A stretch of 64,000 nt of DNA from Hyaloscypha bicolor E (taxonomy: Eukaryota; Ascomycota; Leotiomycetes; Helotiales; Hyaloscyphaceae): the NCBI RefSeq assembly GCF_002865645.1, contig NW_020194589.1:542812-606811 (forward strand). The letters are read 5' to 3'. Position numbers and translations under genes: made by a program. The notes beneath the pieces were generated by a model. That model searched no databases and was not told the DNA's origin. It saw nothing but the letters and a program-made list of their open reading frames with translations. Below are positions 47,830 to 60,197 of the stretch, piece after piece (positions within the stretch are counted from its first letter, which is position 1; each line of letters starts with the position of its first letter).

Positions 47830-49784
47830 ATGACAGCCATTCAACCAGCCGATGTCTACACCTATAGCGCTCTCGCCCACTCCAACTCCACCAGGCTGCT
47901 TCAACTGCAGCCTTCCAACAATTCGGATGCCACGTTGGTGGGCAAACTGAGCGAAGTTCGTCTAGCTGATAAACCCGAATTCGAGGCTTTATCCTACGCC
48001 TGGGGACAGGATGAAAGCCAGCCACGCTTCCTCAGGCTGGACAACTCCAGCCTCCCCATCTCGGAAAACCTTGCCGCCGCTCTCCACGTCTTCAGACTAA
48101 CAGATAAACCACGGAATCTATGGATAGACGCTATCTCAATCAATCAAAAGGACAACAACGAGCGCTCTAGCCAGGTCGCTCAAATGGCAGCCATCTACAA
48201 AACCGCAACTGTGGTTCTCGTGTGGCTGGGGGAGAGCACTGCTGGCACTGAAGCGGCGCTGCAATTCTTACGAGACGTGGCTGCTAACGACCACGGACTG
48301 GACTTGAGCGCTGGTTCTGCAGGGCCAGGGTGGTTTCAATTTTCGGGAAGGACTTTGAAAGGAAGCCACGAAGAAGTCATGCAGATCGTTCAGTCAACGG
48401 CCAAGCCAAGACTCGACGATATATTCGGAAGAGCATGGTTTACCAGACTATGGATCATTCAAGAGATTGCCCTGGCGAAATCAGCAGCGCTATTTTGCGG
48501 ACGTGAGAGCATAGAGTGGGAACTCTTCGCCATATCTCTGTGCGTGCTAAAGGCAGCCATGAACACGACAAGAGTGGGAATCGCGTGGCTAAGCAGTTTT
48601 GAGAAAGCATGGCATGTGGTTGACGTGAAAGCTTCGTTGCAGGTAGCTTTACATACGTTTTACATATCACCGTACAATCAACTTGCGAATTTTATGGATT
48701 TGGTTAAGGGTCAAAAGTGTAAAGATGATCGGGATCGGATATATGCTCTTCTTGGACTGGGGCTGTATCACTTGAGCAATGATATTAAGTCGTCCAATGG
48801 AATGGGCTCGAAAATAATTCCCGACTATAGCAAGTCGACCGCCGAGGTGTATACACATGTGGCAAGGCATTACGCCTTACAGGGCGACCTATTCATTCTC
48901 CACAGCGCAGGTTTATGGCGACGCCTTTCACCACCCGGGGGATGCAACGTGCAAGAGTACGTGCCGGAAGTTCCTCTTTCAAGTCCCGACTACCTCCCGT
49001 CTTGGGTGCCCGACTTCAACAACGCGAATACATTCAAGCGCATCCCGTGGTTCGATGACGATTTCAGCGCAGGGCTTAGCATGAGGCTTGCTCGGGTGGC
49101 ACTCGACCAACACTCCATCAAGAGGGTCCACGTCATAGGCAAGATAATCGATACAGTCGAGCGGCGAATGGCCGTTCCCGGCCTGGCCGGAAGTTCAAAT
49201 ATGTTTCAAGCTGTGTGTGATCTGGTCAAAAGCTGCTTGGGTGCACATCTTGAGCTCACTCCATGGAGGCCAACCACAGTGTTAGACTTTCCACTCGCTT
49301 TAGTGGCTGATGGCGTGGTACGTTCTCTCAAATATGGCACACATACCGAAGGTCGCATCCCCGTTGCGGATGTTGTGGAAATGTACCAGCTTTTCAACAA
49401 ACATTGCGGGGCAAAGATGGCGAGGTTCGACTCAAGGTTGCCGAACTCTCCGCAAAAGCCGATTCGGTGTCAAGTCAGGAAATTTACGAGGTGTTGACCG
49501 AAGAAGGCAGGAAAGCTTTCAGATTCTATGATGCGCTTTGTGATGTTTTTGAGCAATGCCAGTTTATGATATCTGCCGGTGGGAGGATTGGTCTTATTCC
49601 GATGCTTGCTGAGCTGGGGGATGCGGTCTTCGTGGTTCCGGGGCTGGCTACTCCGTATCTTTTGAGGGGCGTTAGGGGAAGTGACGCGGATTTTGTTGTT
49701 ATTGGGCCTTGTTATGTGAGGGGGATTATGGATGGAGAGATGGTCAGCTCGACTTCTGAATGGGAGACTGTTTCATTAGTATAG
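47830..49784 (+). pseudogene. HET-domain protein with a frame break near the 3' end
   Basis: The N-terminal HET domain is complete: FEALSYAWG (51-59), LWIDAISINQKDNNER (97-112), MAAIYKTATVVLVWLG and TRLWIIQEIALAKSA. The first frame runs to 49497, but from about 49404 the coding signal moves to another frame. That frame encodes the usual HET-protein C-terminus (FRFYDALCD, GRIGLIPMLAELGDAVFVV, FVVIGPCYVRGIMDGE) and ends at 49784. The shift lies within about 49390-49425. A 68-bp intron (49322-49389) or a 107-bp intron (49318-49424) could mend the frame, but both need poor splice sites and would remove conserved-looking sequence. A one-base change is simpler. The combined length is about 650 aa. 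Confidence 0.75.
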
Positions 49785-49905
49785 ATTTTTACCTCCTGAA
49801 CTCTTGGGGAATGACCGTGCGTTTGGAATTACTAGGGCAATGCTATTTTTAGCCCGCTCTTTGCTGGCTTTTGAGCTCTCTGTCCTCGCTGAAAAGTCCA
49901 GCTGA

Positions 49906-50957
49906 TCACAAAGCCAGGGGCTGATTCAGATCAAAGTTTTCTCCCACCGAAAGCTGAGGCACTTGCGTATACTGAGACTCCTTCAAACAAGCCCTCGTGT
50001 CCGACAGAGCCTATACCCATCCGTCAACACAGTCTCTGTAAATGAGCCACGAGAATTACTCACCTCAATGTAACTCGGATTCGGAATCCTCTTCATAGTC
50101 TCCAAGAACGCCCAACTCATCGCCCCCTCACTCATCCCCTGGATATTAGCATCCGCACTCGTCTGATCATCCCGGCACCCACTAAACATAGTAACCATCT
50201 TCTGCTCCCCCCTATTCTCCTCAAAGCCACCATCCTCCAATCCACTCCCGCCTCCTCCTCCCATATGCTTGAAACTTCGAAAGAAGCTCGTGGCACCTGC
50301 ATACAGATCTTGCGCTTCCGCCACGTTAAAGCTCCCCCCTCTCCCTCCTTGAAAAAGGTCGTTAGCTTCACCAAGGAGACTAACACCTTGCTTGATATTG
50401 TCAACGAGGTTCACGTTCCCATCATCATCCCCACGATACACCAGCGACAGTTCTAAAGCGGAGCCGGAGTGGCAACAATCTAGGATTACGAAGAGGGTGC
50501 TGTTGGGCGCAAGCGCTCGGACGACGTGCTGGTGCAACATGTCGCTGTCGATCTGGCCGTTGTCTTGGAAATCGACGGGACAGATGGTGTCCAGGACGCC
50601 AGACGGGTGCTCGCCAGTCGGGTCCTGGACCTGACCTCCGTGGCCGGAGTAGTGGAGGAAGTTCGTGGTATCTGGTTCACTTACGAGCCAGTCGATGGCC
50701 GCCTAGACCGGTCAGTGAAGGGAAGGGGATGAGGACGGTATGTGCAGGGGAGCGGTACATACGAGAATGTTATGCCCGGTAGGGTAGTAGTTCCCTTCTA
50801 GGTCGTCGCGAAGGATTACTTGTGAGCGGGGGTCGTCTGAGTACCCTCGCTCGCTGAGAAATTGAGCTACGTTCTCGACGTCTTGGTGACATCCACGAAG
50901 CTCGTTCTGACTGCCGGTGTAATTGATTCCGATGAGAAGGGACTTCTTGCGGGACAT
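49906..50957 (-). CDS. MCA1: type I metacaspase, short form
   Basis: A Ca2+-dependent cysteine protease cleaving after Arg/Lys, linked to stress, proteostasis and cell death. Exons are 50763-50957, 50064-50702 and 49906-50010, with introns of 60 and 53 bp and all junctions phase 0, giving 312 aa. The N-terminus begins directly with KKSLLIGINYTG. The catalytic His86 is in HYSGHGGQ and Cys142 in DCCHSGS. FSGCRDDQTSADA lies in the small-subunit region, and the end QLSVGENFDLNQP is typical. The proline/glutamine-rich prodomain found in most fungal type I metacaspases is absent. The 3' end is 121 bp from the convergent HET gene. The gene appears intact. Confidence 0.93.
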
Positions 50958-51626
50958 GGTTAATAGCGAGATTGGATATGGTATTTTGGCGGTTCGGGAG
51001 ATGGCACTGATAGAAATATGAAAGTGACATGTGGTGAAGAATGAGAGGCTAGATATGAAACATTGTGGCGGCGCTTCTGATGCACACTAGCAAGGGTACA
51101 CTAAAAGGAGCAACCTGCCAAACATATCTGCCTACTGGTTACAGTGAGGCAAGTGAAGTTGTAACATTGTGAAATCTTGAGTAGGAACTCGAATAGCGCT
51201 TTGGATCGAACACAATCAGCAGCATCATCTTGGTCGGATTAGGGGATTGGGTCGGTCACGTGATTTGTCCCTCTTTCCCCGAGAGCGCTTCATCCTCGGT
51301 ACTGGAGTTAGAGCTTTATTCATGTATGTCGCAAAAGAACCCCCTCAAGTTACATCCAGCATAAAACTAGCTATCCAACTTCGCGGAGGATAGAAAAAAA
51401 ATGCGGCACTCACTTTTGGTGTCCTAAGTCTGAGTTAGAAATTTAGCTAGACGCTGGAATAAGGGCTTAATGTATTTTTGGGGATTTCCAAGATATTCGA
51501 AAAATATACTCTTTCAATATACCAGGGTACTAGGGGATATTCCGTGGGAGAATATCTAAAATGATCCTACTTGATTTAGGACATTCAAAACCGTCTTTTC
51601 TGTCCACCACGAGCCCACATCACAAC
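50958..51626. other. intergenic, metacaspase promoter side
   Basis: 669 bp upstream of the metacaspase and downstream of the membrane protein gene. No gene or repeat recognised. Confidence 0.45.
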
Positions 51627-53891
51627 TTAATTATACACCCCTTCAGGGAAACATCTGCGCCTCGGATAATCACCCAACTCCACTCTATACGGCCCACCCC
51701 TGCCTTTAGGAACTGTATAAATGTACCTCTTCTCCTGTCTTGGATCTAGCACCTTACAGATATCCTTTCCACTCATCGCCGTCCCGTTATCATCCAGTTT
51801 GTCTAACAACGGTCTTAGCAATCTTGCGGTAGAAAATACACTTTGATCTTTAACCACGACCCTATTCGCCCAGAATGCGGTTAAGACGAAAGAAGCACCT
51901 TGAATTCCAACTATAAGTCCCATGATCACGCAGACATAATTCCAGTGATCGACTTTTAGTTCATTGCCAATCTGCGGCTGGAGGCCGGTGACGTTAAAGG
52001 CGTGGGTTGTATAAATTGCAGCCATTGAAACAACCCCCATAGCGAACATAGCAATGTTTGACCCCATGCCATCGGTATCTCCTTTCTGTGGGACTCCGTA
52101 TGGAGATGCTGAAGGATAGACTTGGAATTGTTGGGATCCGGGAAGCCGGGAATTCAAACCATGGCCTTGGAGCGCAATGCCAGCTGATGCCATCTGGCGG
52201 AGGCTGATTCCAACTTCGTGTTCTGGTAGCTTACCGTTGGTGACATTTCCAACTGTGATATTGCATTGATAGTACCAGGATGTAGTGTGCGAAGTCTCAA
52301 ATGCGTCAATAATGCTACATCCTTCCCCACAGGTCGAATCCGGTTTGGTCACATACATAGTGGTGTCTGGACCAGGAGCAATGGGCAAAGGCACCTTGAA
52401 TGAGTCTCCGCTGGAATCTTCCTGTACTGTCAAGTTTTCAGAGGTTCCATTTCCTCCTGCAATGACTGCGTAGCTCAGACAGGAAGACGTCGAATTGATT
52501 TTTCGATTCGTGTACATGGCAGAAGGGCCACCAGTGGCATTAGCAAATCCAGGATCTGACGGCGAGGAGTCAATGAATACAAATGTCCAGCTCCTTTGAT
52601 CATACTCCAAGAAAAAGAGAGCATTGATCGACCAGTACAGTGTTGCAGGTTCAGGGATGTTGCTGCTATAACCCTTTGGAAAACTTAACGCCATGTTCCC
52701 AAAGCTAATATTTAGTTAGCTTTATTAATACAAGATGCCATACTTAAGAGAATGAAACTGACCTATTTGCAGTATACTGTTGAGTTTCAATTGAACCTGC
52801 ATCTGGGGTCCCCACCGGAAAGATCTGCGTCATATTGGGAAGCAAAACATTGCCTGGTGTCGTTTGGGCAATGGAGCCTTCTTTGTCTACACCATAAGCC
52901 AAGCCCACGGCAGCAATTGACACTTGAGCGGCCTAAATGGAGGCTAGAATCAGGTTTAAATCTCTTGCCATTGGGGATGAAAACTTACAACGTTGACTAG
53001 CCACCAAATTGCGATCCCTAAGATGAGACCCCAATCACGGCAAAGATGACGAGACCAAAATTTCCGCCAGGCAAATTTCCCTAGTACCATAAGACTATCT
53101 GCGCGGAGTATTTTATCCACCTAACGACACCTGGGTAAGCTGAGTCAAATCAGGTGTTGGATTAGAAGACGTACTTCGGGAAGGCTCCTCGTCTTCCTGC
53201 TTAGAATCCACCATCGAATATCAACGGCCATGGACTTGAACCCTTCGGCAACACACATGCCCAAGGTCATGGATAATCCGGTATTAATAGCATTGAATAC
53301 GGATTTCATATGTTTGCTCATGACCCTCTGGCGCGAGAAATGCCAGATCGTACACACTAACAAGGCGGCTATGATCAGAGTTCTTATGAATTTCTTGAAA
53401 CCACGACGGAAAATCACCCACAACTGCCTCTTGGAATTAAAGTATTGGTGTGGCAGTGCACGAGGTTGAGTTTCGTCTAGCCCCGATGGTAGAGATGGAT
53501 TTGAGTTGCGACCTACAAATGGTTCTCGGCTATGGGCCAGCGACGGCAGTTCAGTCTCTGTGGAACCCCAAACGAGTCAATAAAGCACACTGCTATTCGC
53601 TGAGCCCTTACCTTCTTCAGAATAATTGTTCGGTGGATTATCCGGCTGCGGAACCGAGTTCAAGAGAGGAGAGCTTATCTGGGGCCTTGATGAACGGCGT
53701 GCATGTTGGTCACTTGGAGTTCCGCTCAACGTGGTCTGCGGGAGAACACTCGTATTGGTAAGCGGTGAGTGTGCTCCCCGTGTTGGTACTGAATCCAGAG
53801 CGATATCATCACCCTGTCCTAGTCGGGTCGCCAGAGGCGCGTAAGTTCCATGCTGCCCTCGTGACATCCTCGGGTTTGAATCTCCCTGCAC
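51627..53891 (-). CDS. multi-pass membrane protein of unknown function
   Basis: Exons 53612-53891, 53175-53557, 52989-53120, 52763-52932 and 51627-52704 give 680 aa with consistent phases. Introns are 53-58 bp with GTAAGG, GTACGT, GTAAGT and GTCAGT donors. Residues 1-140 are polar and low-complexity. Hydrophobic segments lie at about 150-168, 178-199, 250-279 (long, possibly two), 536-556 and 576-598. The region 300-530 has several N-glycosylation sequons and paired cysteines, so it is probably luminal or extracellular. The WWILSRKTRSLPEV region resembles unnamed fungal membrane proteins. No enzymatic motif was seen. Confidence 0.8.
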
Positions 53892-53915
53892 AGGCTCAAC
53901 GTTGTGAAGTTGTCA

Positions 53916-54276
53916 ATGAAAACTCTCCAAATGAATTCGAAAAAATGTTTGGCGAGGCTGCGTAAACCTAGGTGAGCCATCTCCCTTTATCACAGAGCTG
54001 AAGGCTAATGTTCGCCACCATAGACGCCCTGATTGCTGGTGTCAAGATGCAGTGCGAATGCCTGGTGAGCCACCTTAGCCCACGACTCGAATCACAGAGG
54101 TTGAACTAATGACGTTGACTCATCGAAAATCAGCCCAGTTCACATTTTCCTGCTATCTCTCATTTTCATGTTCCTTCTCAAGCCACAGATTGCAGCCTGC
54201 GCAAGCCTGCATCAACACGGTGACCAATAGTGGAAATTCCTTCCGCAGCCGATGGCTGCATGTGATAGATAGTTAA
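53916..54276 (+). CDS. possible small three-exon gene
   Basis: Splicing 53916-53971, 54024-54064 and 54134-54276 gives an open 79-codon frame starting MKTLQMNSKKCLARLRK. Both inferred introns begin GTGAGCC, contain CTAATG branch-like words and end TAG or CAG. The two introns share about 20 bp (ATCACAGAG..TGAA..CTAATG). The protein has no recognisable domain, and an open frame of this length could arise by chance. Confidence 0.25.
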
Positions 54277-54850
54277 GCCGATTGTATGTAGCACAAAAAC
54301 GATCACAAAGAGCGTGATAGCAAGGCGCTACCCCACAATTACGTGTGGCTTCCGAATCCTTGTGAGCCGATTGGGCGCTTTTACGAAAAGACGCGGCGTG
54401 CATACGAGGACACACGACCTAACGGGAGTATTGAGATTGATTTCAGAGACAACAATTTTGGTTATTACGCATTCTAGGTAAGAGTGAAGACTGCAGGTTT
54501 GACGAAGTATCACGTGAGCTTAAGTGGTTGTTGCAGCTATCGCCAAGCTGGCACTCAGCATATACCTCCAAGTGGAGGGTTTCCTACCCTTTAAGACCGC
54601 AATATGGCATACCGTGTAGTTAAACGTTCTTGCGTGTCTACCTTATTGAAAGTCTCACGCTACTTTTGTCCCCTTACTCCACACTATTGTTGTTCTGGTT
54701 TTCTACTAATTCGTGAGAATTCCACATTACCAAGACGGCCTCACTAAATGTAATGCCCCCTTCTTGCTTTTTAAGTTAGCATCCAATCTTCTTTCGTTAC
54801 TGTCATAGGATCCACTATGAAAGCAAGCTGTAAAGCCATGAGCGCTTGTA
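54277..54850. other. intergenic, nothing recognised
   Basis: 574 bp downstream of the gene ending at 54851 on the minus strand. Only short ORFs without domains. Confidence 0.45.
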
Positions 54851-55785
54851 CTACGAGTCAAAGAAGGAGGCCAGAGCGCTCCACCTTGTAGGGAGATACA
54901 GGTACATTGAGATTGCCACAATAGAGCAGACCAATCCTAAGACAGTGAATACTTGTACCCACCGCCAAACCGTTACCTTGGGGTGACTTGATAAAGGGTA
55001 TATCGCGGTGAAGAGCTCGAGCAATTGCATCATAGAATTCTGTAATAGAAACCAGAAATCAGGGTCTGAAGTCGAAACTGAGTTGCTCGAAGATCGAAAG
55101 CACGCAAAAATCATTGGAACACCAGATATCAAACTTCTAAGAATCGCGGCCGCCAAAAGAGTGTGATTGTACTGCACGTTTTGTCGGAAAGCAACATCTC
55201 TAGTTCTAACAACGTGGAGTCGCTTACGTCTGGACGCTGCTGTGGATAGGCCGCAACCGCTACTGGCTTTTCCTCCCAAGGTGCCAATTGAAATAGTTGG
55301 TAAGGCAGCTCACATGGTGTTTTGTCGTTCATGATCGCCGGGGAAGGCTCCGTGTTATACATAGCGACGAATCTTGCAAGAACCTTGAGGAGCGTTAAAA
55401 TTCCGTCACACACGTCGTCTCTTTGTGAACTCCGCAGATATTCCTCAATGGCCTGAAATAAATTAGCACCATCCGGTAACTCAAGGATATCTAAAGCTGC
55501 TTGTTTGTCTACGTACCACCATACAGCAGAGTAGTGATCGCCTTGAGAGCCGAGCAAGGCCGCATCGGCTTTTACCCGGACTTCAAGATAGTGGTATCTC
55601 GCCTCTGATAGAAAAGCTCGAAGGCTCGAGACGTCTCCATCTGGTCTTGGGATTGTAAAGCTCCATGCTACCTCGAGGCCAGCGCAATCGTTAACAGTAA
55701 GGTATCGGTCCCAGTCTCGGCCTTCGTGAAGAGCTATCTTGCACTTTTCCAGATGGTCTGCCTTGTTCCTCTCGCACCGAGCCAT
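54851..55785 (-). CDS. unknown protein with C-terminal membrane anchor
   Basis: Exons 55228-55785 and 54851-55171, with a 56-bp GTAAGC/CAG intron, give 292 aa. The N-terminal two thirds is soluble, with segments such as CKIALHEGRDWDRYL and AVWWYVDKQAALDILELP. The second exon has a hydrophobic stretch (LLAAAILRSLISGVPMIFA) and a clear membrane segment near the C-terminus (VFTVLGLVCSIVAISMYLYL). The family is not recognised. The start is the first ATG in frame; the frame is open a further 30 codons upstream without an ATG, so another 5' exon is possible. It follows the other membrane protein gene on the same strand. Confidence 0.6.
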
Positions 55786-56018
55786 GCAACACTCTGGAGC
55801 TTTAAGTTGGCTTTCTGGAAGTCCTTCGCCAACCCTTGACGGCACCTCTGCGACATTCTCTGCTAGGGGGGGCGTCGATAAATTATTACTGATAATTATT
55901 GATTAGCAATCGTTATCGCGCGATCAATAGATGGTTAATAATTATACTTTGGCGATTTCACGATTCTGCTATGAGGCTGCGTGAGGTCTACATCGCTAGA
56001 AATACAGCCACTGGCCCT

Positions 56019-56296
56019 GTACGAAGGCGACGGGCGAAAAAAACCGGCCACCTGCCAAATCGCAAGGAACACCAAAATCGCTACCTGTGGAAAATCACAC
56101 TAAGGTTCAATACAACGTCTAAACTCTTTACTTTTTAATTTGTGCAATAGAGAAGAAGCAGATCTATCTTTTACAACAATTTTGCTGGAATTAAATTCAA
56201 GTTATAATTACGACAAATTTTTTATCGCAAGGTTAAGATTGCGCAAATTCTCGCTTAAGGGATTTGGACGGTTTTTTTCGCCCGTCGCCTTCGTAC
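56019..56296. mobile_element. 278-bp MITE with 28-bp perfect TIRs
   Basis: The left end GTACGAAGGCGACGGGCGAA... and the right end ...TTCGCCCGTCGCCTTCGTAC are exact inverted repeats of 28 bp (56019-56046 and 56269-56296). If TA is the target duplication the element is 56022-56293 and Tc1/mariner-like. The interior is AT-rich and non-coding. It lies near the 5' side of the 54851-55785 gene. Confidence 0.8.
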
Positions 56297-56880
56297 TAAA
56301 GGATTGGACCCACTATCGATTATCGACTAATTAGTCCGATTATCTATCGGTCGGTTATCGAGCCTATCGGAGCCCACACTGGCCTCCGCAGATCTGAGGC
56401 TGCTTGGATCTATGTTGAAATAAAGCTTGAATTGTTATGTTTTTCTAGGAAAGCTCCAGCTTCCTTAAAACTCTGGAAATTACGTCCCCACTTAAAAGTG
56501 GACCACAGAGCGCACAGCCCCTGATTTTCGACAATCTACTCACGTTTGTTAGGTGGATCTACCATATTATGTTCGTTATATAGTTTATACTTACCTGTAA
56601 TATCCGACCACGGCGTCGAAAAGTAAGCGGTTTTGGGAACGTTGGCATTTGTCAAAGATCATGCCTTCGGCTTGAGATCCGTCTTAAGACACATCAAATA
56701 ATAACACCCAGACAAGAAACTCCCAGAAAACATGACTGACAATGTTCTGGGAATGAAGTACGCACTTTGTTGTGCTGCGCACTCACAGATTGAATTTGGC
56801 AGCATCTTTTAAAAGCCAAGCCTCGCTGACCAGGATTGTCTTCCGTGGCTTTTGTGGTGGTTGTGTAAATCTTGCTCGAA
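56297..56880. other. spacer between two mobile elements
   Basis: Contains several TATCG words near 56315-56360 and no gene. Confidence 0.4.
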
Positions 56881-56888
56881 GCGCAGCC

Positions 56889-59800
56889 CAGGCTTGGCAG
56901 AAATACCTAATTTCAGGTATCGATGCCAGAATCGTAAGGTATCGATAATATCGATACCGTATCGATTCTTAGTAATACTTTGCCCTATTTCTAAGGCCCC
57001 AGCTAATTTTGGTATCATCGTCTGAACTATACCAAATAATTACATAAATCATGCTTTATATAATATAATATAGCTTAATCTGAGTCATTTATACTCCCAT
57101 TTTTAATTTTCGATAATCCAGATATCTTTAAAATAAGTTCTTAGCTTCTAATACTCTCTCTAATTTATATATACTTTCTATATATCCTCTATTTTAGCTA
57201 TTTATACATATATATATATATACTAGTTAAGATAGCAGCTTAAGCTCAGTAAGATCTAGTAATCTGAACTCGTCTTAATAGCTATAATAATATATATTAC
57301 TTCCTTTATATAGGAGATAATAAACTAGAGCTATCTATTATTACTAGTAGCCCTTAATAGCGAAATACCTTTAATATTACTAATTCTACTTCCTCAGATA
57401 TTATAATTAAAAGTCCCTATACTTCTAATACCTTTAATATCCTGTTTCTTTCTGAGATTATTAATATAATCTTGATTTAATAAGTATAAGTTACTTCTTT
57501 ATACTTTATATAATCTATACTAAGTAATATAATTATTAAGTTAATATCTGTATTTCTTATACTATTTACCAAAATAGTTAAGGCATTTTTGAGAAGTACT
57601 TAAGGATTTCTAGAAAAGAGTAATATAGAATATATAGTAATTATATTTATTATAGTTATATAACCTATTATAGTATATAAAATATTAATAATAATAGAGA
57701 AAAGGGTAATAGTAAAGAATAATCTAAACTTCCTTAAATTATATAAAATAGCCGGGTTTTAAAGCCTAGATATTACCCTAGCTAGAATATTTCTTTTATT
57801 ATAAATAAATAAATAGAACTATTCTCTTTATATTATATAATTACTTAGCTTTTATATAATACCTAATAGACTATATTAAGTTTTTAATATTTGTCCTTTT
57901 TTAATTTTTCTCTAGCTAGTTTTAAGGAAAGTATTTAGAATTTCACTCTTTTTCTAATACTTTAAATACTCTTGTATTTTAATAGTCTTTGCCTCTATTT
58001 TTGCCCTATTCTAACTTATTATATATTAATTCCCCAAAAATACTCTCTCTGGCTTATTACTTATTAATAGAATAGAGAGGATATTAATAGTTATAAAAGA
58101 AAGCTTTAGCTAATATTACTTTTATATATTCTAATACTATTAAGCGAGGGCCCCCTATTTACTAGAATTATATAATATTAGTAAATTATAGTTCTTAAAC
58201 TTATTTTGATTTATAAGCCGAGCTATTATTCAAAAAGATATAGAAATTTAATTAAAAGTATCTAGTTCTAATATCTCGTAAAACGAGCTATTATACGAAA
58301 AAGCTAGAGAAATAGATATAATTATAGCCCCTTTTCTATATTTCTCCTAGAGCTTTTTAATCTTAACTAGAACTAGTTTGGATTATTTCTTTAGCTAGTA
58401 TATTTTAATATATCTTATATAATTGCGAGAATTTAAAATTAATATAGTAATATAAACTAAAGATATATTAGTTTTTATATAATAATTATTTAGAACTTTA
58501 TATACTGCCTTAATTCAGTAAAGAAAGTCTTTTTTTCTAAATTTCTATTCTTTTAATATTTGGTTTATTAGAATTAGTATAATTATATAATAGAAAAGAA
58601 AAACTTATATTCTTTTTTTTAAATGTATTTAATTAAAATATTTATTATAAAAAAGATAGAATTAAGAAAAGTCGAGCTCTTAGTAATAAGAGTAGTTTAT
58701 ATAAAAGAAGTAAGGAATTCCTTAATTATATAAAGCTTTTTCTAATTTTTAGAAGTCAAGATATTTTCCTTAAACTTCTTTTTATAATCTTAATAATATT
58801 TTTCTATTATAGGCCATAAATTAAGTAATATAAAAAGTATTTTATACTAGCCATTCTATTTTATATAATTATTTATTAGAATTAGTCTTTCTATAAATAT
58901 ATGGAACTTCTTTATTTTTCTAGCTAATTTATAAATATAAACTATAATATTATATATTTAACTAAAGGAATTTATTAGCCTGAATTAGGCTTTTATTGCC
59001 TCTATTATATTAAAGGCTTTAGCTTATTCTTGCTTATTATATAAATTAAGCTTCTCTAAGCTAACCTGATTTATAAATAAAAAGGCTTTTATAATTAGAT
59101 TAATAATATAGCCTAGATAGCAAATATATTAGTAATTTGCTTTTTAATTTAAGCCAAGTATATCTTTTAGCTTCTTTTAAATCATATAATAAAGAATATT
59201 ATTTATAGAAGTATTATTACTTATAATAGCTTTAAGCTTATTAATAATACTATAATTTTAAAGAACTGGCCAAAAAACTACTATTTGAGCCTTTAAGCCA
59301 TAACCAGAAACTTTTTTTAAAGCAAGAAGGGCCTTTTATTACTTTCTATTATATATAGTAAAATAGCTATAGATTATAAATAAAAGCTATTAATTTAGAG
59401 AAGTCTAGATATTAAGAGAGATATAAATAAATAAGAATATAGCCTAGAATACTTATTATATAATATTTTAATATTTTCCCCAAACTTCTTTAATTAAGCT
59501 AGTAATTCCTGAATAAAAAGTTATAATTTTGCCCGTAATAGCTCGGTTTAATAATTAGTAAAAGATATAGAACTCTGGCTATTTAATAAGAGTATAAGAG
59601 AAATCAAAGCTTTAGTAATAATTGAGCTATTAAGATAGGCTTCTAGGATCTCGTTATTAAGCTTCTCTCTCTCGCTCGTTCTAGTAGCTTATTAGTAATA
59701 TTACTTTAATTATAAATTAACTACTACTTGGTTCTTGCTTAAAACCTTCTTAATAATAATCTAGTAATAGTCTTTTAAGTACTTCTTTATATTCTCTATA

Positions 59801-60189
59801 ATAGAAGTACTATATGGCGATTTTTCTGAATTAGTATAATAAGTATAATAAAGATAAGCTTGGTTCTTCTTCTCAGTAAGAGAATAATAGTACTTCCAAG
59901 TAGGAGATCTCTATTTTGTATGATTCTGGGAAGTCGAAATTGATTCTGCTAAAGCGGAAGCTAAAAAGGAAGAGTCTAGTTCAGATAGAGAAGACATTTT
60001 GAGAGTGTAATCTAAATGGAATCGTAATGTGAGGTGAGAGAAGCAAAGAGAGTAAAAATTAAAGGGTGCGGGGTAGAAAGCGGTGTGAGAATTGATTCGG
60101 TATCAATACGTATCAATATTAGTAATACCTGAGTAATACCATCCAGTATTGATACCGTATCGATGCCTCAGGTATCGTTGCCAAGCCTG
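56889..60189 (-). mobile_element. second hAT element, full length and RIP-decayed
   Basis: Flanked by a perfect 8-bp duplication GCGCAGCC (56881-56888 and 60190-60197). Ends are CAGGCTTGGCAGAAATACCT and, on the reverse strand, CAGGCTTGGCAACGATACCT. Subterminal regions carry clustered TATCGATA and GTATCGAT words on both sides. The length of 3.3 kb fits an autonomous hAT. The interior is heavily AT-mutated. Its termini differ from those of the 21833-31742 family. Confidence 0.92.
57000..59997 (-). pseudogene. decayed hAT transposase
   Basis: The minus-strand frame begins at 59997 with MSSLSELDSSFLASALAES and continues past one stop into RSPTWKYYYSLTEKKNQ and SIIENIKKYLKD. This resembles the BED-finger-like N-terminus of fungal hAT transposases with several Cys codons altered. 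Numerous stops follow. The 3' limit is approximate. Confidence 0.7.
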
Positions 60190-60197
60190 GCGCAGCC

